64,000 nucleotides of DNA. Source: Paractinoplanes aksuensis. Its GTDB lineage: Bacteria; Actinomycetota; Actinomycetes; Mycobacteriales; Micromonosporaceae. A program made the translations under genes and the position numbers. The stretch is from assembly GCF_024137025.1 (NCBI RefSeq), contig NZ_JAMYJR010000044.1, positions 1-64,000 of the forward strand. The letters run 5' to 3'. The number at the start of each line of letters is the position of its first letter. The stretch's first letter is position 1. The notes below the pieces were generated by a model, which saw only the letters and a list, made by a program, of their open reading frames with translations, did not search any database and was not told the DNA's origin. Below are positions 7,923 to 15,989 of this stretch, piece by piece.

Positions 7923-8519
7923 TTACTGCCGCCAGCGCCAGTTCACTTCGGCCTCGGTCGGGGGCGGGCCGGGGAGCGGGGCGTCGGCGCGGAGGCCGTC
8001 GAGCAGGAGGGTGACGTAGCGGCGGCGCAGGTCGGTGGTGCGGTCGGCGTCACCGGGGACCCGGACCGCGGCGCACATCTCGAGCAGCACCGTCACGTCG
8101 GCGGCGACGGCACCCGGCCGCATGCGGGGAAGGGCGCGCTCGAACAGCGCGTCGCCGAGCACGCCGGCCCGCATCGCATCGGTGTTCATCTCGGCCGTGG
8201 GGGTGAACGTGCCGGCCAGGTGCACGGTCAGCGAGTGAACGTCGGCCTCGACCACCCCGCGCAGGAACTGCTCGAACGCCGCCCAGTCGTCGGCTTCGCG
8301 AGCGGCCTGCTCGGCCTCGGCGATGAACCGGCGCAGCCCGTCATGGCAGAGGGTGCGCAGCAGGTCTTCTTTGCCGGGGTAACGCCGGTAGAGCGCGCTG
8401 ATGCCGACCCCGGCCCGCTCGGCGACGGCTGAGATCGGCGCGCGGGCGTCGGCCAAGAACACCTCGCGGGCCGCGGCCAGGATGGCCTCGCTGTTGCGGG
8501 CGGCCCCTTGAGTCCTCAT
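7923..8519 (-). CDS. TetR-family transcriptional regulator
   Basis: A 198-residue repressor. The N-terminal helix-turn-helix is EAILAAAREVFLADARAPISAVAERAGVGISALYRRYPGKEDLL (about residues 10-53), the standard TetR signature. The C-terminal ligand domain (about 80-190) resembles other actinobacterial TetR proteins and gives no clear ligand. It starts at an ATG at 8519 (GTG at 8525 is possible). It is divergent from the epoxide-hydrolase-like gene, and the space between them carries two palindromes, so it most likely represses itself and that gene. Confidence 0.9.
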   Translation of the reverse strand: MRTQGAARNSEAILAAAREVFLADARAPISAVAERAGVGISALYRRYPGKEDLLRTLCHDGLRRFIAEAEQAAREADDWAAFEQFLRGVVEADVHSLTVHLAGTFTPTAEMNTDAMRAGVLGDALFERALPRMRPGAVAADVTVLLEMCAAVRVPGDADRTTDLRRRYVTLLLDGLRADAPLPGPPPTEAEVNWRWRQ

Positions 8520-8536
8520 GAGCACAGATTACCCCT

Positions 8537-8586
8537 GGAACGGAACGTTCCGCTCTGCTACCTTGAAACGGAACGAAGTATTCCGT
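8537..8586. promoter_or_regulatory. Probable TetR operators (two related palindromes)
   Basis: CGGAACGTTCCG (8541-8552) and ACGGAACGAAGTATTCCGT (8568-8586) are related inverted repeats built on GGAAC/GTTCC in the 86-bp divergent intergenic region. TetR binding at both sites would block both promoters. Confidence 0.6.
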
Positions 8587-8605
8587 TCCCTTGAAAGAGG
8601 CTGAC

Positions 8606-9727
8606 ATGACCGAGATCCGCCCCTTCCGCATCGCCGTCGACGAGAAAGACGTCGCCGACCTCCGCGACCGCCTCGCCCGCACCCGCTGGGGCAGCGAGAT
8701 CCCCGGCCAGGGCTGGCAGCGCGGCGTTCCGGTGGCCTACCTGCAAGAGCTGGCCGCCTACTGGGGCGGAGAGTTCGACTGGCGGGCCGCCGAGGCCCGG
8801 CTCAACGAATTGCCCCAGTTCACGACCGAGGTCGACGGGCAGACGCTGCACTTCGCGCACATCCGCTCGGCCAACCCCGAGGCGGTCCCGCTGCTGATCA
8901 GCCACGACTGGCCCGGCTCGTTCGCGCTCTACCAGCCGGTGGTCGAGGCGCTGAGCCCCGACTTCCACCTGGTGCTGGCCAGCAACCCGGGCGTCGCCTT
9001 CAGCGGCCCGCTGACCGAGGCGGGCTGGAACACGGCCCGCAGCGCGGCCGCGCTCAACGAGGTGATGAGCCGGCTCGGCTACGAGCGCTACGGGGTGCAG
9101 GGCAACGGCGGTGGCGCCGCCATCGCGGTCGAGATGGGCCGCCAGCAGCCGCGCAAGGTGATCGGCGTGCACGTCAACGGCCACATCACGTTCCCGCTGG
9201 GCGATCCGGCCGAGTTCGAGGGGCTGACCGAGGCCGAGCAGGCGCGGCTGGGCCGGTTGCAGGAGTTCCGCGACGACAAGATGGGCTTCAACGCCATCCA
9301 GTCGACCCGGCCCCAGACGCTGGCCTTCGGTCTGCACGACTCGCCGGTCGGCCAGTTGGCCTGGATCGTCGAGAAGTTCCAGGAGTGGACCGACCCGGCC
9401 GCCGTGCGGCCCGAGGACGCGGTCGACCGCGATCTGCTGCTGACCAACGTGAGCCTGTACTGGTTCACCGGCACGGCCGGTTCCTCGGCCAACCTGTACT
9501 GGGAGATGGCGCACGACCCCTCGGCGTGGGCTCCGAAAGAGAAGTCGGCCGTGCCGCTGGGGGTGGCACTGGGCGTCACCGACATCACGGTGCGCCGGTT
9601 CGCCGAGCGGGACACCCCGGTCACGCACTGGACCGAGCTGCCCGCCGGTGGGAACTTCCTTTCGGCCGAGCAGCCCAAGATGTTCGCCGACGACGTGCGT
9701 GCGTTCTTCCACACACTTCGCCACTGA
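8606..9727 (+). CDS. Epoxide-hydrolase-like alpha/beta hydrolase with degenerate active site
   Basis: A 373-residue protein with the epoxide hydrolase N-terminal (EHN) domain (IRPFRIAVDEKDVADLRDRL) followed by an alpha/beta-hydrolase domain. The family architecture is intact, including the YWFT cap residues. The key residues differ: the oxyanion-hole motif HGWP is HDWP (100-103), the nucleophile elbow GGDWG aligns to GNGGG (Gly168 instead of Asp), and the catalytic His in GGHF aligns to GGNF (Asn350). It may have lost hydrolase activity or changed chemistry. The ATG at 8606 follows AAAGAGG; a TTG at 8591 would add five residues. It is divergent from tetR and likely controlled by it. Confidence 0.8.
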   Translation: MTEIRPFRIAVDEKDVADLRDRLARTRWGSEIPGQGWQRGVPVAYLQELAAYWGGEFDWRAAEARLNELPQFTTEVDGQTLHFAHIRSANPEAVPLLISHDWPGSFALYQPVVEALSPDFHLVLASNPGVAFSGPLTEAGWNTARSAAALNEVMSRLGYERYGVQGNGGGAAIAVEMGRQQPRKVIGVHVNGHITFPLGDPAEFEGLTEAEQARLGRLQEFRDDKMGFNAIQSTRPQTLAFGLHDSPVGQLAWIVEKFQEWTDPAAVRPEDAVDRDLLLTNVSLYWFTGTAGSSANLYWEMAHDPSAWAPKEKSAVPLGVALGVTDITVRRFAERDTPVTHWTELPAGGNFLSAEQPKMFADDVRAFFHTLRH

Positions 9728-9767
9728 CGGCAAACTCTCCTCTTACGGAAGAGTAGGGTTCCCTCTC

Positions 9768-11219
9768 GTGCCCTCGATCAACAGGCCGGCCTGGCTGGCT
9801 TCACCCCGTGTACTGCGTACCGAAATCCTGGCCGGCCTGGTGGTGGCGCTCGCGCTGATCCCCGAGGCCATCTCGTTCTCGATCCTGGCCGGGGTCGACC
9901 CCAAGGTGGGGCTGTTCGCGTCGTTCACCATGGCCGTCACGATCGCCTTCACCGGGGGCCGGCCGGCCATGATCTCGGCCGCCACCGGGGCCATCGCCCT
10001 GGTCGTGGCGCCCCTGGCCAAGGAGCACGGCCTCGACTACCTGATCGCCGCGGTCATCCTGGGCGGGCTGCTGCAGGTCGTGCTGGCGCTGATCGGGGTG
10101 GCCAAGCTGATGCGGTTCATCCCGCGCAGCGTCATGGTCGGCTTCGTCAACGCGCTGGCCATCCTGATCTTCAGCGCGCAGGTGCCGCACCTGATCGGCG
10201 TGCCGTGGCTGGTCTATCCGCTGGTCGCGGTCGCGCTGGCCGTGATCGTGCTGCTGCCCCGGCTGACCACCGCGGTGCCGGCCCCGCTGGTGGCGATCGT
10301 CCTGCTCACCGTGTTCACGCTGGTCGCGCACGTCGTGGTGCCGACCGTCGGCGACGAGGGTGAGCTGCCGGGCAGCCTGCCCACGCTGGGCCTGCCCGAC
10401 GTGCCGTTCAGCCTAGGCACCTTGCAGATCATCGCACCGTACGCCCTGGGCATCGCCCTGGTCGGGCTGATGGAATCGCTGATGACGGCCAAACTGGTCG
10501 ACGACGTCACCGACACCCGCTCCGACAAGACCCGCGAGTCGTGGGGCCAGGGCGTGGCCAACATCGTCACCGGTTTCTTCGGCGGCATGGGCGGCTGCGC
10601 GATGATCGGCCAGACGATGATCAACGTGAAGGTCTCCGGCGCCCGGACCCGGTTGTCGACCTTCCTGGCCGGCACGTTCCTGCTGATCCTGGTGGTGGCG
10701 CTGGGCGACGTCGTGGCCCTGATCCCGATGGCCGCCCTGGTCGCCGTGATGATCATCGTGTCGGTCGGAACGTTCGACTGGCACAGCATCGCGCCGGCCA
10801 CCCTCAAGCGCATGCCCGCCGGCGAGATCATCGTGATGGTGGTCACCGTGGCGGGCACGCTGGCCACCAAGAACCTGGCCGTCGGAGTGGTGCTGGGCGT
10901 GCTCGCGGCGATGATCGTCTTCGCGCGCCGGGTCGCCCACTTCACCGAGGTCAGCAAGAACGGCAACACCTATTCCGTACGGGGGGAGCTGTTCTTCGCC
11001 TCGAGCAACGACCTCGTGCACCAGTTCGACTACGTGGGCGACCCCGAGCACGTCGTCATCGACATGGGCGGCGCCCACATCTGGGACGCGTCGTCGGTGG
11101 CCGCGCTCGACGCCATCAACACCAAGTACGCCGCCCACGGCAAGAACGTCGAGATCATCGGGCTCAACGAGGCCAGCGCCGACTTCCACAAGAACCTCGC
11201 AGGCAGACTGAACGCATGA
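9768..11219 (+). CDS. SulP-family anion transporter with C-terminal STAS domain
   Basis: A 483-residue membrane protein with about 10-12 hydrophobic segments, beginning LRTEILAGLVVALALIPEAISFSILAGVDP, the SulP N-terminal signature. MRFIPRSVMVGFVNALAI is also typical. The final ~100 residues are a STAS-like domain (GGAHIWDASSVAALDAI). SulP proteins carry sulfate, bicarbonate or dicarboxylates; the short length resembles bicarbonate or orphan SulP forms. A GTG at 9768 begins the domain; its ribosome site is weak. The stop overlaps the start of the merR gene (ATGA), suggesting co-translation. Confidence 0.9.
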   Translation: MPSINRPAWLASPRVLRTEILAGLVVALALIPEAISFSILAGVDPKVGLFASFTMAVTIAFTGGRPAMISAATGAIALVVAPLAKEHGLDYLIAAVILGGLLQVVLALIGVAKLMRFIPRSVMVGFVNALAILIFSAQVPHLIGVPWLVYPLVAVALAVIVLLPRLTTAVPAPLVAIVLLTVFTLVAHVVVPTVGDEGELPGSLPTLGLPDVPFSLGTLQIIAPYALGIALVGLMESLMTAKLVDDVTDTRSDKTRESWGQGVANIVTGFFGGMGGCAMIGQTMINVKVSGARTRLSTFLAGTFLLILVVALGDVVALIPMAALVAVMIIVSVGTFDWHSIAPATLKRMPAGEIIVMVVTVAGTLATKNLAVGVVLGVLAAMIVFARRVAHFTEVSKNGNTYSVRGELFFASSNDLVHQFDYVGDPEHVVIDMGGAHIWDASSVAALDAINTKYAAHGKNVEIIGLNEASADFHKNLAGRLNA

Positions 11220-11602
11220 CGGGACGGCACATGCAAATCGGCGAGGCGGCGGATCGGGTCGGGCTGAGCATCCGCACCATCCGCCACTACGAGGAGGCCG
11301 GGCTGATCGTGCCGTCCGCCCGCAGCGACGGCGGGTTCCGGCTCTACACCGAGCCCGACCTCGACCGGCTGCGCGTGGTCAAGCGCATGAAGCCGCTCGG
11401 CTTCACCCTCGACGAGATGCGGGACCTGCTGGAAATTCTCGACGACCTGACCGCGGGCACGGGGGAGCGGGCCGCGCTGCTCGACCGGCTGGCCGGCTTC
11501 CACCAGGCGGCCGAGGCCCGGGTGCAGGCGCTGCGCGACCAGCTGGCGTACGCCGAGGAATTCGCCGGGCAGATGAAGCAGCACCTGGCCGAGCACAGCT
11601 GA
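11216..11602 (+). CDS. MerR-family transcriptional regulator
   Basis: A 128-residue (or 123-residue, from ATG 11231) MerR protein. The winged helix-turn-helix is MQIGEAADRVGLSIRTIRHYEEAGLI, with RLYTEPDLDRLRVVKRMKPLGFTLDEM and a dimerisation coiled coil (RAALLDRLAGFHQAAEARVQAL). No Cys residues are present, so it does not sense thiols or metals through Cys like MerR or SoxR. The first ATG overlaps the SulP stop by four bases, so the two genes are one operon and this protein may regulate the transporter. Confidence 0.9.
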   Translation: MTGRHMQIGEAADRVGLSIRTIRHYEEAGLIVPSARSDGGFRLYTEPDLDRLRVVKRMKPLGFTLDEMRDLLEILDDLTAGTGERAALLDRLAGFHQAAEARVQALRDQLAYAEEFAGQMKQHLAEHS

Positions 11603-11604
11603 GG

Positions 11605-13047
11605 TCAGGCCGAGGTCAGGCGGGCTGTCTTCTCGGCGTACATCTCGACGTCGGCCGCGGCCAGCAGGGCGTCCGCGTCGGGCTGGGGGAGCCGGCCGGC
11701 CGCGGCCAGACCGATGCTGACGCCGACCTCGTAAACCTCGTCACCCCGGCGTACGGGCTCAGCCGCCAGGGCCCGCAGCCGCCCGGCCAGGGCGTGGGCC
11801 GCCTCCTCGCTGTCCACGTGCTCGGCCAGCACCACGAACTCGTCGCCGCCGAGGCGGGCCGCCACGTCACCCGGACGCACCTCGGCGACCAGGCGGCGAG
11901 CGAACTCGACCAGCACGAAGTCGCCCGCGGCGTGCCCGTAGCGATCGTTGACCTGCTTGAAGCCGTTCAGATCGAGATAGAACAGCACCGGGCCGAAGGC
12001 GTCGTCCCGCGGCCGGGTCAGGGCGGCCTCCAGCATCGTGCGCAGCGCCGGGCGGTTGGCCAGCCCGGTCAGCTGGTCGTGCTCGGCCTGGTGGGCCAGC
12101 ACGGCCCGGATCCGTTCCTGCTCGCGGACCACGAAGACGAACCGCACCAGGATCAGCGTCGTCATCAGCACCACCGAGACCACCAGCGACACTCGGCTCA
12201 GCGTGCCCTCGAAGCTGTGCAGCCCGGCCATCGTGGGCAGCACCAACAACGCGATGCCCAGGAAGACGACCCGGGCCGGGTGCAGCCGCTGCTCACGGGT
12301 GATCCGATCGGCGATCCGGTCCGCGTCCCGATGCACGACCGCGGCCACGAGCAGGCTGTTGGCCAGCAGCAGCACGCCGTCGAGGCGTTCGGCCTGCACG
12401 GCCCGGGACAGGCTGGGGAACAGCTCCGGCAGCGTCGAGATGCCGATGTCGCCGACCAGGGTGAGGGCGAGCGCGCCGACCAGGTAGGGCGTCGGGCCGC
12501 GCTTGGTGCCCGGGACCAGCACGAGCACCGCGATCGCGGCGAACAGCAGCACGTCGCCGAACGGATAGAACGCCGCCACCGCCACCTGCAACGACAGGCG
12601 CTGGTCCTCGGCCGCCGGCAGGATGATGAACTGCCAGCAGAGCCAGGCCATGACTGTGGCCATGACGAGCCCGTCGAGCAGGCCTTCGCGCAGCCGGCCG
12701 GGCGCGCGCAGCTGGGTCAGGCGGACCAGTCCGGCCGCCAGCAGCGGGTAACCGGCGATCCACAGCAGGTCGGACGGGGTCACCTCGCCCAGGCCGCCGG
12801 TGATCCAGGTGAGCGTGTCGTAGAGCAGGTCGCCGGCCAGCCAGACCGACAGGGCAGCCACGATGAAGGCGTACCCGGACCGCGTCGGGCCGCGCAGCGT
12901 GCGCATCCGCACCCAGGCCAGCCCGACCATGGCCGCGAACGCCCCCAGGTACGACCAGTGCGCCGCCGCCGTCCCCGGCGCGAACGCCGACACCGACCCG
13001 GCGAGCAGGGCGAACGCGGGCACCAGAAGGGCCGGCACACGTCTCAT
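11605..13047 (-). CDS. Membrane diguanylate cyclase (GGDEF)
   Basis: A 480-residue protein. Residues 1-300 have about eight to nine hydrophobic segments forming a membrane sensor domain (MASE-like, not matched to a named subtype). A short linker (VREQERIRAVLAHQAEHDQLTGLANRPAL) leads to a GGDEF domain with intact RLGGDEFVVL. The DxLTGLxNR entry motif and the FLDLNGFKQVNDRYGH-type Mg/GTP site are present (here FYLDLNGFKQVNDRYGH). It would make cyclic di-GMP from two GTP at the membrane. No EAL domain follows. The ATG at 13047 follows GAGGTAGGT; an upstream in-frame start at 13074 is weaker. It is convergent with merR. Confidence 0.92.
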   Translation of the reverse strand: MRRVPALLVPAFALLAGSVSAFAPGTAAAHWSYLGAFAAMVGLAWVRMRTLRGPTRSGYAFIVAALSVWLAGDLLYDTLTWITGGLGEVTPSDLLWIAGYPLLAAGLVRLTQLRAPGRLREGLLDGLVMATVMAWLCWQFIILPAAEDQRLSLQVAVAAFYPFGDVLLFAAIAVLVLVPGTKRGPTPYLVGALALTLVGDIGISTLPELFPSLSRAVQAERLDGVLLLANSLLVAAVVHRDADRIADRITREQRLHPARVVFLGIALLVLPTMAGLHSFEGTLSRVSLVVSVVLMTTLILVRFVFVVREQERIRAVLAHQAEHDQLTGLANRPALRTMLEAALTRPRDDAFGPVLFYLDLNGFKQVNDRYGHAAGDFVLVEFARRLVAEVRPGDVAARLGGDEFVVLAEHVDSEEAAHALAGRLRALAAEPVRRGDEVYEVGVSIGLAAAGRLPQPDADALLAAADVEMYAEKTARLTSA

Positions 13048-13100
13048 ACCTACCTCATCGGCATGAACGAGCACCGCTCAAGCCAACTACCGGTCCCTGG

Positions 13101-14345
13101 TCACGGGGACACCGTCCACAGGGCGTCGAGAGGGAGAGCTCGGATGCGATCACCGAACGAAAGGGTCTGCTGGCCGGTGTAGAGGACATAGCCGGCGACG
13201 AAGCGATCGCCCAGCAGCCGGGCCAGGTGCCGGAGGCCGCGGAGATCTTCCGTACGCACCGACGCCCCGGCCTTGACCTCGATGCCGACAACCCGGCCGT
13301 CCGGTGTCTGCAGCACCCCGTCGACCTCCACCCCGTCCTTGGTGCGGAAGTGGAAGAGTGACGCTCGCTGCTCGGCCCAGGTCAGTTGGCGCGCCAGTTC
13401 CATCAGGACGAAGTTCTCCACGATCTGCCCGGCCGCGCCGCCCGGCTCTCCGAGGCGAGCCGCGTCCTGGCCGATGAGATGGCAGGCCACACCCGTGTCG
13501 ACCAGGGCGAGTTTCGACGTGCCGACGGCACGCTGGGTGAGGTTGGTCGACCAGGCCGGGACGCTCTTGATGAGGAAGACCGAGGACAGCAGCTCGAGGT
13601 AACGGACCAGGGTCGACCGGGAGAGGCCGACCTGGCCGGCCAGCGTTCCGGGTACGAGCAGGTGGGCGGCGCGGCCGGCGAGCAGGGTGAGCAGCTTGAA
13701 CATGTCGCCGCGGCGCTCGATGCTGGAAAGCTCGAGCACATCGCGCTCGATGAGGGTCGACAGGTACGAGTCGAAGAAGGCGGCCCGGCGGCGGGGCGTC
13801 CGGCGAACCGCTTCGGGGAAACCGCCGGCGACCGCCCGCTCGAGGTAGTCCCGCCGGCGAAGGCTCGACGACCGGTCGAGGGTGTCCCCGTGACGGAAGG
13901 CGGCATCGACGAAGTCGTCCGGCTCACGACCCAGTTCACCCTGGGAGAACGGCCAGAGTTCGATGATTTCCATCCGGCCCGGAAGCGCGTCCGGCAGGGT
14001 GCGCAGGGCCAGGACGCGAGAGGAGCCGGTCAGGATGAACTGACCCGGCCGCGGATCGAGGTCGACCTTCAGTTTGATGGGCCGCAGCAGTTCGGGCGCG
14101 AGCTGGATCTCGTCGATGACCATCAGACCCGAGTGATCGACGAAACTGGCCGGGTCGTCCTGGGCGGCCCGCAGCACGGTGGGGTCGTCGAGCAGTCGGA
14201 CCGTCGTTCCCGTGCGATCCGCGGTCGCGAGCCGGGTGAGCGTGCTCTTGCCGGCCTGACGCGCGCCGTTGACGAGCACCACACGGGTATCGCCGAGAGC
14301 TTCGTCGACCAGGGCCTGAGCGCGCCGGGGGATCACCTCTGACAT
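13101..14345 (-). CDS. AAA-type ATPase with DUF4143 (AAA_14/DUF4143 family)
   Basis: A 414-residue protein. The N-terminal P-loop domain has Walker A NGARQAGKST (26-35), Walker B GLMVIDEI (about 73-80) and an LTGSSR sensor. The DUF4143 domain holds a helix-turn-helix-like segment (VGLSRSTLVRYLELLSSVFLI) and a C-terminal nuclease-like fold with DGVEVDGVL and GIEVKAG, resembling the PD-(D/E)xK arrangement. Such proteins are widespread orphan ATPases, often horizontally acquired and suspected in toxin-antitoxin-like or conflict roles; the function is unknown. The ATG at 14345 is next to an AATTATTATG AT-rich patch, probably the promoter. Confidence 0.85.
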   Translation of the reverse strand: MSEVIPRRAQALVDEALGDTRVVLVNGARQAGKSTLTRLATADRTGTTVRLLDDPTVLRAAQDDPASFVDHSGLMVIDEIQLAPELLRPIKLKVDLDPRPGQFILTGSSRVLALRTLPDALPGRMEIIELWPFSQGELGREPDDFVDAAFRHGDTLDRSSSLRRRDYLERAVAGGFPEAVRRTPRRRAAFFDSYLSTLIERDVLELSSIERRGDMFKLLTLLAGRAAHLLVPGTLAGQVGLSRSTLVRYLELLSSVFLIKSVPAWSTNLTQRAVGTSKLALVDTGVACHLIGQDAARLGEPGGAAGQIVENFVLMELARQLTWAEQRASLFHFRTKDGVEVDGVLQTPDGRVVGIEVKAGASVRTEDLRGLRHLARLLGDRFVAGYVLYTGQQTLSFGDRIRALPLDALWTVSP

Positions 14346-14374
14346 GGAATTATTATGCGCTGCAGCGGGCCCGT

Positions 14375-14436
14375 GTGGTCATTTGGCCGCCACCTGCGTG
14401 GTCATCTGGCCGCTATTTCTGTGGTCATTCGGTCGC
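14375..14436. repeat. Three 23-bp direct repeats upstream of the AAA ATPase gene
   Basis: GTGGTCATTTGGCCGC at 14375, GTGGTCATCTGGCCGC at 14398 and GTGGTCATTCGGTCGC at 14421 repeat every 23 bp. They fill the 102-bp space between the ATPase start (14345) and the MBL gene stop (14448), a place suited to an operator or iteron. Confidence 0.75.
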
Positions 14437-14447
14437 GAGGCGGACGG

Positions 14448-15095
14448 TCACCAGCCGCGGTCGCGCCATTCGGCCAGGTGGGGGCGTTCCTGGCCCAGGG
14501 TGGAGTCGTTGCCGTGGCCCGGGTAGAACCAGGTCTCGTCGGGCAGGCGGTTGAACAGCTTGAGCTCGACGTCGTTGAGCAGCGACTCGAAGTTCTGCTT
14601 GTTGCCGCGCGTGTTGCCGACGCCGCCGGGGAACAGGCTGTCGCCGGTGAAGAGGTGGCCGACGCCGTTCGGGTCGTGGAAGAGCAGGGCGATCGAGCCC
14701 GGCGTGTGGCCGACCAGGTGGATCACCTCGAGCGCGTGCTCGCCGACCGCGATCAGGGCGCCCTCGCGCACGGTGCCGGTGACCACGGGGATCTCGGCCG
14801 CGTCGTCGGCGTGGGCCAGCGAGGCGGCGCCGGTGGCCTCGACCACCTCGGCCAGCGCCTGCCAGTGGTCGCCGTGACGGTGGGTCGTCACCACCGTCTC
14901 GAGGCCGGCCTCGCCGATCAGGTCGAGCAGCGTACGGGAATCGGCCGCGGCGTCGATCAGGAGCTGTTCGTCGCCGCTGCGCAGCAGGTAGGCGTTGTTG
15001 TCCATCTCGCCCACCGACACCTTGGTGATGGTGAGGGAGCCCAGGTCACGAACGGCGGCCGGGCCGCCCCGGGTCACTTCGCCGGTGTACGCCAT
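14448..15095 (-). CDS. Metallo-beta-lactamase-fold hydrolase (glyoxalase II-like)
   Basis: A 215-residue protein with the metal-binding motif THRHGDHW (HxHxDH), GHTPGSIALLF (third His) and TGDSLFPGGVG (bridging Asp), ending in YPGHGNDSTLGQERPHL as in glyoxalase-II-type hydrolases. Substrates of this family are thioesters. Its start at 15095 overlaps the stop of the upstream mycothiol-dependent isomerase-like gene (TGATG), so the two are co-translated and may work on mycothiol conjugates; this is an inference from context. Confidence 0.85.
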   Translation of the reverse strand: MAYTGEVTRGGPAAVRDLGSLTITKVSVGEMDNNAYLLRSGDEQLLIDAAADSRTLLDLIGEAGLETVVTTHRHGDHWQALAEVVEATGAASLAHADDAAEIPVVTGTVREGALIAVGEHALEVIHLVGHTPGSIALLFHDPNGVGHLFTGDSLFPGGVGNTRGNKQNFESLLNDVELKLFNRLPDETWFYPGHGNDSTLGQERPHLAEWRDRGW

Positions 15096-15793
15096 CACTT
15101 CCACCTCGCTGGGGTCGGGAGCTCGCCGTCGGGCGAGACGGTCAGGTCGGCGCCGTCGCCGCGGCCGGTCAGCCAGGCCGCGATCGACTTGGTCGGCCCG
15201 CCGACGACGGGCGCGTCCGGGTCGTCGCCGATGGTGAGCGCGTGCTCGATGCCGTAGGGCCGCAGCTGCACGGCCGGCGTGTCCGGGCCGGCCCCGGCGA
15301 CGACCTCGCGCAGCAGCCGCAGGGCGAACGCGTCCGACCAGTCGGCCGGCGTGTAGCCCAGGCCCAGGTCGGCGTGGTGCACGGTCACCTCGCGGAGCCG
15401 GGCCCACGGCACGGCCGCGGCCGACTGCCCCAACCAGGGCAGGAAGTACGCCCACCCCTCGGCCGGCAGGGCCGCGCCGGCGTCGGCGAACCGCTCGTGG
15501 GCGGCGCGGATGTCTTCCAGTTGCTCGCGCAGGGGACGGCCGGCGCCGTCGGAGATGCCCGCTTCGCGCGCTTCCGGCGAGGCGTACGGCGGGGTGTCGA
15601 CCCCGGTGCGGGCCGTGGTCAGCAGGTTGGTCATCGCGTCGGCGTTGCGGGCCACGTGGGTCAGCACGTGCCCGACGGTCCACCCGGGCAGCCGCGACGG
15701 CGCGCCGACGGCCGCCGGGTCGAGGTCGGCCGCGGTGCGCAGCAGGTCGTCGGTGGCTCGGTCGACGTCAGTGAGCAGGACGAGCGGATCCAT
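15095..15793 (-). CDS. Maleylpyruvate isomerase family, mycothiol-dependent (DinB-like) protein
   Basis: A 232-residue protein of the mycothiol-dependent maleylpyruvate isomerase family. The DinB-like helical bundle (1-150) carries the metal-site residues LPGWTVGHVLTHVARNADAM and EVTVHHADLGLGY, followed by a C-terminal MDMPI domain (about 150-230). Family members use mycothiol, the actinobacterial thiol, for isomerisation, conjugation or dehalogenation. An ATG at 15793 and a GTG at 15799 are both possible; neither has a clear ribosome site. The gene is coupled to the MBL gene downstream. Confidence 0.8.
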   Translation of the reverse strand: MDPLVLLTDVDRATDDLLRTAADLDPAAVGAPSRLPGWTVGHVLTHVARNADAMTNLLTTARTGVDTPPYASPEAREAGISDGAGRPLREQLEDIRAAHERFADAGAALPAEGWAYFLPWLGQSAAAVPWARLREVTVHHADLGLGYTPADWSDAFALRLLREVVAGAGPDTPAVQLRPYGIEHALTIGDDPDAPVVGGPTKSIAAWLTGRGDGADLTVSPDGELPTPARWK

Positions 15794-15901
15794 AGTCACG
15801 CTGAGAACCCTAGTGGAGAGGAAATCGCTTTCGCCCGGGTAGCGGCAACCGTACCGTCGGTGCAGACGCGTCGATCAGATCCCGCGGAGGAGGTGGGGAG
15901 C

Positions 15902-15946
15902 GTGCTGTTCGTCCTGGCGTCCCTTCACCCGGAGGCCCTGGCCTGA
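15902..15946 (+). CDS. Possible 14-codon leader ORF upstream of rsgA
   Basis: GTG at 15902 is preceded by GGAGGAGGTGGGGAG, an unusually strong ribosome-binding site, and reads MLFVLASLHPEALA before a TGA at 15944. rsgA begins 43 bases later. It may be a regulatory upstream ORF, or the strong site may be accidental in GC-rich DNA. Confidence 0.35.
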   Translation: MLFVLASLHPEALA

Positions 15947-15989
15947 CCCGCGAGGTCCGGCGAGCCTCCCGTCCGCGAAACGGGTTCTC

